Positions 1 through 11,834 of a stretch of 64,000 nucleotides of DNA are shown one piece after another (the first letter of the stretch is position 1; every line of letters begins with the position of its first letter). Where the stretch lies: contig CM070904.1 in the NCBI GenBank assembly GCA_036417435.1, positions 42,938,408-43,002,407 of the forward strand. Direction: 5' to 3'. Origin of the DNA: Inia geoffrensis (Eukaryota > Chordata > Mammalia > Artiodactyla > Iniidae). Both the position numbers and the translations under genes were made by a program. Under the pieces are notes generated by a model. That model worked only from the letters and a program-made list of their open reading frames with translations, was not told the origin of the DNA and ran no database searches.

Positions 1-795
1 CTTCACTGTCTCAAGGGAACCGGAAGTCTTTATCAGCTTCTGTTAAATAATGTGATAAGAGCTTTACTCTTTTCCACATTTTTAATTGAAGACTGAATTT
101 TTAGCTATTAGAAATAGTGTCTAGTCCAACGGTTCCTAATCTTTTTCCTTTTGACATTTCAGCCTTTGATCTCATATATTAAGCTATTTAATTCTCCATA
201 TATACATTTCAGGGCCACATATTACTGAATATGTAATAAAAGTGTTGAATAGCAATTGTCCAATTTTCATTAGGCTTTTAAAAGCCTCTGGGCCTGTTTT
301 TGGAGCTCTATTACCACATTTTATGGAGTCCTTGTATCCTAGAAATTACAGTATTAGAACCACTGTGGCACAGGATGCTTTTTTTCCCTAACAATTCCTG
401 AGTCACCCTCATTTGCATGCCTTAAATAACATGAAAGCTACATTCTACAGTTGTAGGATTTCTTCAGAGAAGACACACTTTATGAACAGGTATTCACTTA
501 TGCATGGCTTAAGCTTTTCAAGAAGTTTTCCTCCTAGTCAACCCTGATTTATCCAGAGTGAGACATGGGCCCAGATAGGATCCCTGTGTGCTAACGTGAC
601 ATGGTGCTTTAGCCAGCTGGCCTGCAGAGGAGTCAACAGAGGTCTTCTCGGAGCTGTAGAGTGGCCTGTGACTCAGATTTCTTTGTTCATTATTGCTCTT
701 CTGGTCCTTTAGACAAATGCATACCAGTAAGCACCAGCTTTTGCAACACATGACACATAGCTTTAAGGGGGTGTCTGGAACAATTGAAGTTAACA
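1..795. other. Unassigned AT-rich sequence
   Basis: No exon, recognisable repeat or RNA gene seen. A short minus-strand frame (518-751) has no family resemblance and lies in ordinary AT-rich DNA. Confidence 0.5.
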
Positions 796-1115
796 GTTAC
801 TTTTAAAATTCCAACTATGTGTAAGGCATTATAATAAGCGTTGCAGAGGATTTAACAATGAGACAGGCAAATTCTCTTCTCTCTGATTGCCTACAGTCCA
901 ATATATCCTTTTTAAGCTTTTTAAGCATATATTTTAGTTTATTTTCATATTTATTTGTCTTTTGATCCACAAAATGATCATATGAGATTGTCAGTGAGTG
1001 CTAATGCTGCTATTTATAGATGAGAAAATTGAGGCTGGAGAGCTGTGACTTGCCTGAAACTATAGAACTAGCAAGTTGAGCAATGCTCATTCTCCAAATC
1101 CATCTCTCTGTTAAC
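796..1115 (-). repeat. Ancient MIR-like SINE remnant
   Basis: The stretch reads like the reverse complement of MIR. Near the left is a diverged form of the 'ctatgtgccaggca' box. At about 1015-1075 there is a diverged form of the 'cagatgagaaaactgaggc' block followed by the 'acttgcc' box. Divergence is high, so the left boundary is uncertain and the element may be two pieces. Confidence 0.5.
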
Positions 1116-2639
1116 GTTGATCAACAATTTGTCTGAATTTTTAAATTAAAGGCATTATAGTCGTTTTTGTTTTCTTTTGTTTTAGTATATTGTCTTTTAT
1201 CAAAAGTGATGCATGCCTGATGTGAACAATATCTGAAAAATTCTGATGCCAAGATTATATATTCATATCAAAGCCTTCCAGTTGTTAGAACATACTGTGC
1301 CTAAAGTGTTATGCCTGTTTTAGCTTTAAAGGAGTTAGTAGGTTTGAGTCCAGGTGCTATCAATGTTTCTCATAATTAGTTGAATACTGGTAGCCTGCTA
1401 GAGAAACAAGCATTCGATTGAATCATCAAAAAGGATGAAATATTTATTATTTTAGTATGGAAGGATGTTCTTGATCTTTTTCCCATCATAGTCTCTCTCA
1501 TTTTCTTCCCCAAATGTTTATCAGTTATCATACAGAAATGTGTTCTCACTGCCAAATGTTTCCATGAAAAAACTTAAAGATATTTTGCACGTAGGTTAAA
1601 CATCTGTAGCATTAAAATTTTCCCTTTGGAAAAATAGACTTTGGTGTATTACCTTTCTCTCCTGTTTCAACTTACGTAGGAAGGAAGAGTTTCCTTAAAT
1701 AACGAAAATTCTATAGCACTTATCTGCCACCTAACTACATTTCATTGATGAAATGAAACTTTCATAGTTTTCCAGAGATAATGCTATGTTTTCTTATGTT
1801 ATTTTAAAGGTATTTTTTATACTTGTTAATTGCAATGGATACTGTTTTTTTTCCCTCAAAAGCAAGATGGATTTGCTATTCAACATAACCGTTTTCTTTC
1901 ACTGAAAATAAAAAGAAAATATTTTTAGTTGATGATGAATATGTTTGAACTATTATCTTGAGATTACTCACATAAAGATTTACATCTCAAAATCACTAAA
2001 TAAGGCTAACAAACAAAAGATCTTCCTCTCCTTAACAAGGGAAGAAAACAACCTGTCATTTTTCTTGGGTGACCCTGGGCACCTTAGCCTGAGTAACCTT
2101 TACATATGAATCAAGTTCTTTTACAATGAACTTGACACCACCAAGTTCACTGGTATTTGAACTTTGACCTTATTCTTTAATTTACTTCTAAATTGAACCT
2201 CAGTGGTTGCTATCTGCTTTGTATAAGATTTAGAATTCAGGATAGGACATGTTGGTTCATAATACCATTCATTAATTTCCAAATACCTTTCAGAATCCAT
2301 TATACAATGTCCTACTTTCACTAGCTAATAGCATACTCTGCTTTCACAATTGTTTTAACTTTAATACTTATTTTGGTCTTCTTTTTCTCTCATATTTATC
2401 TATGTTTCTTACTTTTCTTTTTAAAAATCTCCCAGCTGTTTTAAAGTCATCCCAGACATTACGTGCTGAAACTTTTAAGATGGCTTGGACCTATGGTATT
2501 TTTTGTTGGACTTTACATTTTATCCCCATTCCATAAAAGTCTTTCTTCTTAAAGTTAACACCATATTTTTAAAAAATTCTAATTTATGTTAAATTTTAGC
2601 AAGTGAATATTTTTAATATGTTCTTATCTATATAGAATT
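1116..2639. other. Unassigned AT-rich sequence
   Basis: About 1.5 kb with no recognised repeat or coding signal. The minus-strand frame at 2121-2321 is short and has no recognisable motif. Confidence 0.5.
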
Positions 2640-3026
2640 GTGACAATTAACCTTTGTTGGCTTGCAAATTGGTCCCTGTACACACAGGGCAAGGAGAGAC
2701 TGAAGAAAGAGGGAGACCTTTTCACATTGCTAGGTTCCAAGTTTAATAAGGAAGGAAACTTACACAGAGACAGCTGCAAGACAAGTAGGTTTCTGGATCT
2801 ACCTGCCAGAATCTTAAAAGTTGATATAGAGGCTTTACTTGGTTTCAGTCACTTATACCGTCCAGATGGTCTCAATGACACATTGCTTTCTCAAGGCTGT
2901 GTCCTTCGAACAGCTCCCATCATGGGAACAGTAGACAGAGCTTACATTCCAAGAACAGGGGAGGGGGTGAGGAACTCCAATTGCCCTGGTCCAGACCAAA
3001 GGTCAACCAGTGGTCACATCCTCTAG
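2640..3026. other. Unclassified block with a 128-codon chance-or-relic frame
   Basis: This block is less AT-rich than its surroundings and is open for 128 codons on the plus strand. The predicted peptide shows no domain, signal peptide or motif that I recognise. The base composition resembles LTR-type sequence, but I see no TG...CA ends, so that is only a guess. I do not call it a gene. Confidence 0.2.
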
Positions 3027-3348
3027 ATTACCTTCTCTAACAAATTTAGACAGCCTTTTAAATAATTTGCTCATTAAGAATGCCATGTATAAAGTCTCAG
3101 CTTCTTTCGCTTTTATGTTTTATTTGGTAGGAGGAAATTTTAAATAAATTTTGCAGTGCATTGCACATTTAAGTACATTGAATGATGTTGCAATTTTATC
3201 TTTTCTGTCTAGTTTATCTTTAAATAGAAGACAGTCCTTCAAAAATAGTACTTTAACCATTAAAGAGAAAAAATTTAAAATGAATTTTTGATTGGCCCAC
3301 TCATTTTCCTAGAAATAAATAATTATATGCTCTTACTGTTTTTAAATT

Positions 3349-3551
3349 TTTTTTGGTGGGGGGTACGCAGGCCTCTCACTGTTGTGGCCTCTCCCGTTGC
3401 GGAGCACAGGCTCCGGACGCGCAGGCTCAGCGGCCATGGCTCATGGGCCGAGCCGCTCCGCGACATGTGGGATCTTCCCGGACCGTGGCACGAACCCGTG
3501 TCCCCTGCATCGGCAGGCAGACTCTCAACCACTGCGCCACCAGGGAAGCCC
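3349..3551 (-). mobile_element. CHR-type tRNA-derived SINE, antisense
   Basis: The SINE reads right to left. Its head, whose complement begins gggcttccctggtggcgcag, lies at 3551 with pol III A-box (tggcgcagtgg) and B-box-like (ggttcgtgcc) sequences. The tail is the short T-run near 3349. Direct repeats flank it at 3328-3348 and 3552-3572, 21 bp with one mismatch, so the copy is complete and L1-mobilised. The approximately 100-codon frames here and in the other copies are by-products of the GC-rich body. Confidence 0.93.
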
Positions 3552-3572
3552 TGCTCTTACTATTTTTAAATT

Positions 3573-4755
3573 GCCTCCTTATTGCCACTCTATAACCTAG
3601 CACTTTCTGTGATGAATCTGCCAATTTTACACCTTAATAATTTTTAACCTTTTCACGTATTATTTTACTCCTTTCCCATTTTGTTTTTTTCAAAACTGCA
3701 AATACATTTTCTAGATTTTTATGGCAACAGGTAATACAGTCCTATTTTCCTAAATATTTAACAAGGATAATAATGAATAAAAGAGGAGTCAAAGGACAAG
3801 TTCTTTCTAGATCTTTTTTTCTTAGCATTTCAACAGTTTTATTTTTCCCTTTGATATACAGCAGTGTAAATCACCTGTTGTTTGTGGATAGTGTTCCCTC
3901 TAAAACTGTTTTGATCTTTTAGTATGTTTGTTGTTGCACACAATGGCTGTTTCTTCTCTAGTATTTGTGACAGTTCAGAGAAAGTCTTTGCCATAGATCT
4001 TGGACTATCTACCTCTCAAACCATTTCTAATACAAAATGCTTTTTAACAACTCATAGGCACTGTTTCAAAGCCTCAAATCATTTTCCCTGACATGGACAA
4101 CAGCTTCCTCCTCTAGGCCTTTGACCGGTAAATTTGCCACCTCTTCTTTTCATCTTTGTAAATTACAAATAAATTCCTCTCCTTTCCTGACAAAAAATCT
4201 TCCTATATAACCAAAATGTTGCTGTCCTAATACTCAAAATATTCCTGTTACAAAGGCATGCAGTTCGCTGCGTCAGATAATCTTATTAATTTTTCTCATG
4301 GGATGAAGGGCAGCACAAAAAGCTTTCAGTCACTCAGGGAATAATAAGCCTGTGCTAATCCTTTTATTTTTATGTAGACATAGTTAGAAGGGCAAATCGT
4401 ATTCCTATGAATACCATCCTTTGTTAATTTGGTTAATTTGACTTCTTCACTTTGTATCACACCCAAAATTTAAATGGGAACAACGTTGCGGTCCAAATTC
4501 TGACAAATATGTAGATTGTAAATACACTTGTGTCCACCTGAGCCTGGGTACTTTATTATAATGCTGTTCCTCTCTCCATGCAATAGAGTACTAGAAAATG
4601 CTAGTTGCTTACCAGTATCAATTTTCCTCTCCTTACTTATCCTGATTTTATTCAGGACAGCACTATGCTCACCTAAAACACATTTCTCATCTCCTTTTAG
4701 CAATGTGAGTCTGTGTTCCTAGCTTATCAAATGAAATGAAAGTGAATATAATGGG
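3573..4755. other. Unassigned AT-rich sequence
   Basis: No recognisable repeat family or coding sequence in about 1.2 kb. Short frames on both strands at 4470-4722 overlap each other and look like chance. Confidence 0.5.
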
Positions 4756-4998
4756 TAGGGCTTTGGGAAGCGTTTAAAAAGAAGCTGACTGAGGTCCTTG
4801 TGCTTCCTGGAATTCATACATGATGGCTGGAGTACTAGCAGCTGTCTTGGACCATGAGGATCTTGAGGATTGATAGATCTGCAATAGATATGGAGCCACA
4901 GTACCATTCTGGGAGTAGAAATCTACTCCCAGACTTCCTTTATGTGAGAGAGAAATATTTGAATAATGTTTAAGATGGATTCTAACTGATAAAAAGTC
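4756..4998 (+). repeat. Probable MaLR-type LTR 3' remnant
   Basis: The motif order resembles the 3' half of an old mammalian LTR as I remember it. There is a 'gatggctggagtactagcagc' relative near 4820, then 'cttggaccatgagg', then 'tgtgagagagaaat' near 4945, then 'taactgata' near the end. Both boundaries and the subfamily are unsure. Confidence 0.4.
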
Positions 4999-5205
4999 AA
5001 AAGAAAAGGAAAGTGTGATTAGGTTCTTTGACTTCCCATTTTTATTTGAGTTAAGATTTATACCATGATTTTATTATATAATTGTTGTTGTTAGGTTTTC
5101 ATTTTACATATACAACTACTCATAGTTGCATATAAATATAAAAATACAAATGCTCTTGAATTGTCATTTCAATTCCTTTTATCTTCAGTAAGAATACGTA
5201 TTTTG

Positions 5206-5412
5206 GGGCTTCCCTGGTGGCGCAGTGGTTGAGAGTCCACCTGCCGATGCAGGAGACACGGGTTCGTGCCCCAGTTCGGGAAGATCCCACATGCCGCAGA
5301 GCGGCTGGGCCCGTGAGCCATGGCCACTGAGCCTGTGCGCCCGGAGCCTGTGCTCCACAACGGGAGAGGCTGCAGCAGTGAGAGGCCCGCGTACCGTAAA
5401 AAAAAAAAAAAA
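5206..5412 (+). mobile_element. CHR-type tRNA-derived SINE
   Basis: Sense copy with an intact head, A box (tggcgcagtgg) and B-box-like sequence near 5263, ending in a poly(A) run of about 16. Imperfect target-site duplications lie at 5191-5205 and 5413-5427 (15 bp, two mismatches). Non-autonomous: it has no coding capacity and relies on L1 reverse transcriptase. Confidence 0.93.
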
Positions 5413-5574
5413 AGAGTATGTATTTTGATTCCTGTGAAAATTTTTTTCACAGACATAATGACAATAATAGCTAACATTTGTATAACACCCCACAGTTTAT
5501 AAGGCACATAAGGACATAATAGCTAATAGCTAATGATAATAGCCTAGAGCTAACCTTTCTAAATGGAACATTAT

Positions 5575-5835
5575 ACCAGTCATGATTTAGCAGAGGTGTT
5601 TCAGTTGGAGTCAGACAGACCTGGGTTCAATTCCTGTCTGTTATTTATTAACTGTGTGGCCCTGAACAAGTTACTTATCTTCTTTCAGCATCAAATGAGG
5701 CTGATAACACTTATCTTTCTCCTGTAATATTGTAATATTAAATAAGATCATGCTTCTAAAGTATTTAGAACCGTGCCTATATATAAGTATTATTAACATA
5801 TTCTTTCAGTAAATAATGATTATTGTAATTATCAC
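5575..5835 (+). repeat. MIR SINE remnant
   Basis: Sense MIR order is visible: 'gagtcagacagacctgggttcaa' type block (about 5610), then 'aactgtgtggccctgaacaagttact' type block (about 5650), then the 'gaaccgtgcctat' block (about 5770). An ancient, pre-eutherian copy with many substitutions. The segment at 5452-5550 may hold another MIR piece. Confidence 0.8.
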
Positions 5836-7784
5836 TATGATCTGCCAGTCATTTTACACACATTTCTGCTCCTTTGATTATGCTTTCTCTCTCAATCTCA
5901 CCCTGAAATGTCTAACAGTGATCTTGAAAGACATATTGAATGTCAACTGAATTTATATTTTTGATTAATGTAATATTAATGTTTAGTTCATATTATTATT
6001 CAAATGTTCATTATATATATTCTGTGGTTCATTTCTATTTGCAGTTCCTTGAGGACCACCACTAAGTATTGTGCTTCTTTATAGCTCTCCTAGCAATTAG
6101 ACAATGCTATGCACAGAATGGACCCCCAAAATATGTTTGTATATAGATAAATGCGTGACATGTGTCTTTCAGTGTGCTTACTTATGGCACAATTTCCTTA
6201 GCTTAAATCTTGACCATCAGCCTTTTTTTTGTTGTTTTCATAAACTTGAGGTTCCTTATTACCCAAAGACCGGAGTTTTTATCTCTAACGCACAGGATTT
6301 TCTATCTTAGTTTGTTTTTCACTGTTTCTTTCATGGTAATTTAGCTGTAAACATTTCTGACTTTCTCTGTTTCATTTTCTATCATACAGTTCTCCTGTCA
6401 GGGTTATGGCTTGGAGGTTCTTGACTACAGTGTCACTGAAAGTATGCTCCCCAACGAATGCTTATACACAAATCCTTTGTTACTTACTCAGATGAGATGA
6501 CAGAAACTGAGATAAAGAACTTAGAAATTTTTCTAACAATTTGGCATTGCCTGGATATCCAAATGTATGATCCTCACACTTGTCTCATTGATCTGGGTGC
6601 AGATTACTTTGGGTATTGCATAGTGAGTTGCATCGATGCAAGATATGGACAAGTCACGGACAGTTGAATAACATATAGGTCCACGTTGGATTAAGGATGA
6701 AATACACACACATATACATGCACACAGAAAAAAAAAGATCTTTCCCAATAGATGGTATGGGATATGCTACATTAATGGACCCTGAAATATGTAGGATCTC
6801 ACATGCTGTTAGGTTCAGCACCTGCTGAAATTAAAGTAGGTGTCTATGGCTTTAGAAAAACAGCTTTTTTTTTTTTTTTTTTTTTTTGCCCAAGACTCTT
6901 ATAACATAGACTAAGTATTCCTCACCACCTCTCCTTCCAAATGAACTGCATGAACTGTGAGTTACCAGTTGTTTTTAGGTTGCAAAGTCTGGATGTTCAA
7001 GCCCTTCTGGTTCATTAGTGTTGACTCTCGTTAACATCCTGGTATAGAGTAATGGGAATCCTGTGTTACTGACTCTAAGTTGAAGGAAGACACAGTTGCC
7101 ACTGTACATTTCACCTTTCAGAGCTTGTCTTGTGCCCATTGCTCTCCTCTCCTCTTTTCCCTCTGACTACCAAAGTGACCACGGATGCTAATTTCTAGTT
7201 AGCAGTAAGCAGCTGATGGCTGCTCACTTTCTTTCCCTTCATACTTCCATCAGTATGGCCACTGACAATTAGTAGAGCTTCATTAGAACCAGATTCTTTT
7301 GATTACTTAATGTAAACATGTTTTTAGATTTCTTTCATTTTCTAATATAGCTAATTCTTATTAAGTTCAAATAGGGGTAGTTGTTTAAGAAGGTAAGGGA
7401 ACCAGAATATATAGAAAAGCTACCATGTGCCTAATATGGTGCTAGCTGCCGTTTAGGATAGTCAAAATGTTGTCTCTCTGATCACTCAACTTTAGATTCA
7501 TGTTCTGGTTAAGGGGCTAAATAGGAAGTAGGTACTGAATATCTACTTATAAGGTGCCATGCTACATGTGCAGAAAATATAGCAAAAGCTTATATCTCCT
7601 TGAGGAGAAAATACTCTAGGACACATGTGGGACAAAGGATAAGACAAAATAATATCCATGATGTCAAATCCATATCTGGACCCCAATGTTTGCAGATAAA
7701 TGAATCTTTGCTTTTTAATATTTTCATGTTAAAAGTTCAATTTAACTGATATATTCCTTTGTTTTCCGTGTGTACTGATGATCA
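5836..7784. other. Unassigned sequence with an isolated poly(T) run
   Basis: About 1.9 kb without recognisable coding or repeat sequence. A 23-base T-run at 6866-6888 could be the tail of an old minus-strand retrocopy, but I found no polyadenylation hexamer beside it and no flanking duplication. Frames of about 70 codons at 6104-6748 overlap on both strands and are probably chance. Confidence 0.5.
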
Positions 7785-8045
7785 TAATATTATAATTAAC
7801 ATGGATTGAGTGCTTACTATCTGCCAGTCAATGATCTAAACGCTCCTACCTGTTTTAGCTTATTTAATAGTCAGAATCACAGAATCACTCTACGAAGTGG
7901 TGCTATCATTATCTTCTTTTTGTAATATGTTTATTCATATTTAATCTACATAAAAATATTTAGTATCTTATAAAGTGGGAAGCTGAGACACAGAGAACTT
8001 AAATGCCTTAACCAAAATTTCATAACAGTAAAGTAATGAAAACAG
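7785..8045 (-). repeat. MIR SINE remnant, antisense
   Basis: Antisense MIR blocks are in order: 'gagtgcttactatctgccag' (about 7808), 'attatcttc' (about 7908) and 'gctgagacacagagaact' (about 7982). About 50 bp of AT-rich sequence near 7918-7970 interrupts the element. Confidence 0.72.
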
Positions 8046-8814
8046 ACATTTAGGGAGTTGTTCTATGTGGTTTTGGTTTATCAGTGAATACGTAATCCAT
8101 TAGTTAGAGCAAACCCTAGTCTCCCAATGCAACAACAGGAAGGCACTGGTATTTGGAAATCTTCACTAACCACTGGACAATCAGTGAAGGCGTGCACAGT
8201 TTTCAGACTAATTAATTAACAATTATTTAATAATTGTTTGGGTGTCTACTGTGTGATAAGAACCATTCAAGGTATCGGCATTACAAAGATAAATGAGGTG
8301 GTCAAAAGTCTTGTCCTTACATCTTGCGGGCTGTAGAGGAGGGCCTGGGTAACATCCACCTGTATTAATGTTTTCCTAAAGGGGAGCCATCTCCACTGGT
8401 TATTCTAATAAAAAGGTAGTAAGGTCAAATAATGCTTCTTCCACCTTCTGAAAGATGGAGGGTTTTTCTCTCTTTAAAAAATTATCTCTGGCCATTTTCT
8501 CTTAGTCTCTCCAAAATTCATCCTTTAGTTTGTGTGATTGGCCAGTCATAAAACTCAACCATTCAGTGTAAAAATCAATTAGACTACTATAATGCAGTAA
8601 ATTCCAGGAGACATTTGAAAGACAGAACAAATGATAGGTTCTGTGTTTAGTCACACATCTGCCTTGTTTTGCATGTCAGCCTGTCTCTTCCGATCTATTT
8701 CCCACTCAGGCTGATTCCCTTTGAAGAAGCCAGGAGATTTTCCTGTTAGTAAGCAGGTGAAGCCTCAGCAGACGTTTGAACGTGAGGCTGTGAGGCCAGG
8801 GATGTCATTTTGTA
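8046..8814. other. Mostly unassigned, possible ancient repeat at 8215-8345
   Basis: The part near 8225-8335 has the pattern 'tctactgtgtgataag...catt...aaagataaatgag' seen in several old mammalian repeats, but I cannot name the family. The rest shows nothing recognisable. Confidence 0.35.
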
Positions 8815-9010
8815 AGGTCAGAAGACTTTGATTCTGCCACTTTTGAACTAGGTTAGCAGGGAAAGTATTTAATTTAACTGAGTCTCAATTTATCTATAAG
8901 ATGTGGGAAAATATAATAATTAATAAAACATCTTAAAAATTAGGTGAGACACATAATGGAATACTTGGGCAAGTGAAAGCAGTATACCAATACAAGGCAA
9001 TGGAATAGGG
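8815..9010 (+). repeat. MIR SINE remnant
   Basis: Matches the middle to 3' part of sense MIR: 'gattctgccac' (about 8833), 'gagtctcaatttatctataagatg' (about 8880) and 'taataaaacatc' (about 8918). Truncated at the 5' end. Confidence 0.6.
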
Positions 9011-9061
9011 TGAAAAGAATAGGGCTTAAAAAAAAAAAAAATAGGGCTTTTGACCTCAGGC

Positions 9062-9310
9062 AGATGGAACTCAGTGGTTAGTATAGAGGATTCTGACTTA
9101 GACTGTATGGGTTTAAATCCTGGCTAACCACTTGCCAGTGGTACAATCTTGGGCTATTTGCATGATCTCTCTCTTTTTTTTTTTTTCATCTCTAAAATGT
9201 TAATAATAATTGCACCTGCCTTGAAGTGTTTTTGTAATTTTTAAATGAGAAAAATAAATGCCCCTAGTATAATATCCTAAAATAAGCTTGTATTTTATTA
9301 TTTAGTAAAT
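9062..9310 (+). repeat. MIR SINE remnant
   Basis: Near-complete sense MIR: 'cagtggttagtatagaggattctgac' type head (about 9072), 'tgggtttaaatcctggc' B-box region (about 9108), 'catctctaaaatgttaataataat' (about 9187). An internal T-run at 9174-9186 is a later expansion. Confidence 0.82.
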
Positions 9311-9344
9311 ACTAGTGTTCTGTATTCATTAGTACTGTCTTGTT

Positions 9345-9535
9345 TTGCCTTTAGTATAATCAATACAAAAGGTCCTGTTATTATCTGCATTTCATAGGTG
9401 AGGACACCAAACCATAGAGAGTTAAGTATGTTGCCCAGATTTATAAAGATAACAAACACTGGAAAAAAAAATTGAGACCCCTGCATTGTGAGTCCAGAGT
9501 TCATGCTCTTAATATTTTGCTTTACTGCCTGCAAT
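9345..9535 (-). repeat. MIR SINE remnant, antisense
   Basis: Antisense MIR: 'ttattatctgcatttcataggtgagg' type block (about 9377), 'gagagttaagtatgttgcccag' (about 9416), and 'agttcatgctctta' (about 9498) running to the old head near 9535. Confidence 0.78.
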
Positions 9536-9584
9536 GATGAGGGAGAGGGAGAAAGAAGGAGAGAAATCTGTTACCCCAAATTCC

Positions 9585-9700
9585 AGTTTACTATCTGTGA
9601 CCATAGGGAACTTGAAATACTCTGGGTCTCAGTTTCCTTACACAGGGATGAAAAAGTGTCTTGTAGGCATTGAATGTAAAAACATATGGAAAAGTATAGC
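9585..9700 (+). repeat. MIR SINE fragment
   Basis: Contains 'gggtctcagtttccttac' (about 9625) and a decayed 'gaaaagtatagcacattg' end, the 3' half of sense MIR. It lies immediately beside an antisense copy. Confidence 0.6.
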
Positions 9701-10714
9701 ACATTGCTCATATATATATGCATATAGAGAGGGCTAATTATATAACAATTAATTATTAATTACTCGATGATGATTAATTTTTCCTTGCTGAAAACTAATT
9801 CCTTAACCAGCATAACTAAGAAAATAGATGTCATCTGGGCAGGATTGTTTTTTTTGATTCTTACAATGTGCTGGTCCCAGCTGTCTACACTGATCCAGCA
9901 GCTTCTTATACTAAACTTTTGGCCAGATATATGTTCTCAAAATGTAATGTGTGATGCTCAATGATGCTGCATGTCTAAACTGAGGCTTCCAGGTATGTGT
10001 TATTTTTTTGGAGTGCTGTTGAGTGCTGTAGTCACAAGAAATGCTATTAAGCACTATTGGGAAAAAATCAAGACCAAAGATCCCTAAAAGTTTTTCTTAG
10101 ATGTAGAGGTGAAATCAGTTCTCCCATTTGTTCTATGCCAGGGCACTTCCGGTGATATCTACCAAACCTATTCCCCCAGTTCCACCCCTAGCAAAGATGT
10201 TTCAGCTGCTACTGCTGAACGCTTCTCAACATCACTGTAGTATGTTTTTTTCAAATCTCTTAGTATTTTGTAAAAAGTATTTTGTTAACATATTAATATT
10301 CCCAATGTCGAGGAGATTATGGAATAATAAGCCCTCTCACCCACAGGTGGTACGGTGCTCTTGAACCATCTGAAAACAGTGAAAGATGGAGCAGTCTATA
10401 AAATAAAACAGCAGAACTACTAAAGATAAATTAGCGCCTCCCAGAGTCTGAGGCACAAAGTAAAAATTTTTTGAACTCTAAATATCATTTTCAAGGTTTT
10501 ATGTACTTTTTCTGAAAGTATAAGTAGACATAAGACATACACATTATGTAGCATTTGGAAAGTACAAGTACATGAAAAGAAGAAAATCACCAATATTCCA
10601 TGCAGAAGGGATCACTGGATTGCCAGAACAGATACAATTAAGGAATTTAAAGATACTTTCCTCTTTTTTTTAAGATTTCTTTCCTTTTCCTTTCTTTCAG
10701 CATTTAAGTAAAGA
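9701..10714. other. Unassigned AT-rich sequence
   Basis: No recognisable repeat or exon. A 78-codon plus-strand frame at 10128-10364 has no motif I recognise. Confidence 0.5.
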
Positions 10715-10810
10715 GGAGAACAACATTTTATGGTCACCTTTAAATTATATTAACATAACCAGGAGCTAAGGACTTCAGCTGTATTAAGCACAACCTAAAG
10801 CAAATCCAAA
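10715..10810 (+). repeat. Left arm of a 96-bp inverted repeat
   Basis: Pairs without gaps to the reverse complement of 11835-11930. I count 12 mismatches in 96 positions (about 87% identity), including an unbroken shared run of more than 20 bases around 10725-10747. The arms lie about 1 kb apart. I do not recognise the family. They may be terminal repeats of a DNA transposon or two inverted copies of one old element. Confidence 0.85.
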
Positions 10811-11834
10811 ACATGCACCCCTCACCTTCTTTAGATACACCTGCCAGTTCAGAGAACTTGCTGCCTGCCCTGTTTGTTCTGGGTTATTGTTATTTCGTGG
10901 CTGCCTAGCTTCTTTAAGGGCTCCCGAAGTCTTCTGCTTTCTATTATGTCTCTGTGTAATACCCTCAGCTTGTGTGCGTTTGGACCCACCGACTCACTTC
11001 TGATGAATAAAATCCAACAAAAGTGAAGGGCTGTCCCTTCTGACACCTTGGCAGCATGAGGCAAAAGCTTTGTCAGAATGGGGCCAGCACCGAAAAAAGC
11101 AACAAAGGAAAGGAAAAGAAAAAAAAAAAAGAAAAGAGAAAGAAAGAAAAATAGAAGAAAAAAAAAAAAAAAAAAAGCCCAGAACACACAGAAGGAGAAA
11201 CATTATCAAAAATATTGCTTGAAAAAAAAAAAATTGTTTGAAACCAAATCAAGCCTCTTAAAGCTAGCCCTGTTCTTTGGCTTAAGGCTTCTCCTTTGCC
11301 GAAGTTTTCTATCATCTGCAATCAAGAGTCATAAATGATGCATTAGTGCCAGTTTTTAAACTCATAACCAAGCATCACACCCCAAAATGTCTTCATCCAT
11401 TAATAAGCAGGTATTCATTCAGTGACTCTAACGTATGTGCACAGCATATGTTTAAACCTCCAGCTAGCTATTTGCTTTAGCAAAACAGGATGCAACCAAA
11501 TGAAATATTACCAATTCAATGTTCACATGCCATTTAAGGTGAGGAAAATTCCTTAAAACATGATTTTATATGGCACACTTTTCAAAATAGTCTCTCTCAA
11601 AGTAGGTTAAATAGTTGCAGTTTAGTGATTTGTTATATATTTTGGTCACTTAAAACTATTACTGGATTAGGATTTTATCCCTTTTTTGGGTGTTCAGAGG
11701 AAAATTATAAAAGGACATTGGCAACCCTTTATCCATTTTGAAGTCAGGCATAGTAACCCGTCTGCATTCTAGGATATCATAAGAGATTTAGAAAAGGCTT
11801 TTACTGAGAAAACGAGACATTTATCAAACATCGA
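10811..11834. other. Spacer of the inverted repeat, with a polypurine tract
   Basis: About 1 kb between the arms. The left part (10811-11090) is less AT-rich and has an AATAAA at about 11007. A purine-rich, A-dominated tract fills about 11098-11178. The remainder is unassigned. The lysine-rich or phenylalanine-rich frames across the tract are low-complexity artefacts. Confidence 0.5.

Noticed and set aside
3361..3551. Possible tRNA genes at each GC-rich block with A and B boxes
   Set aside because: The tRNA-like head is followed by a tRNA-unrelated body, A tail and target duplications. No cloverleaf closes. These are SINEs.
3288..3624. Overlapping frames of 65-93 codons on both strands, repeated at 5.2, 12.3, 20.0, 24.4, 30.2, 36.9, 46.5 and 48.8 kb
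   Set aside because: They all come from the GC-rich body of the CHR SINE, share the same peptide text at every copy and have no gene structure.
6866..6888. Poly(T) run as the tail of a processed pseudogene
   Set aside because: No polyadenylation hexamer at the right distance and no flanking duplication found. Left as an isolated homopolymer.
10849..11338. Frames rich in phenylalanine (minus) or lysine (plus)
   Set aside because: They translate the polypurine/polypyrimidine tract at 11098-11178 and are low-complexity artefacts.
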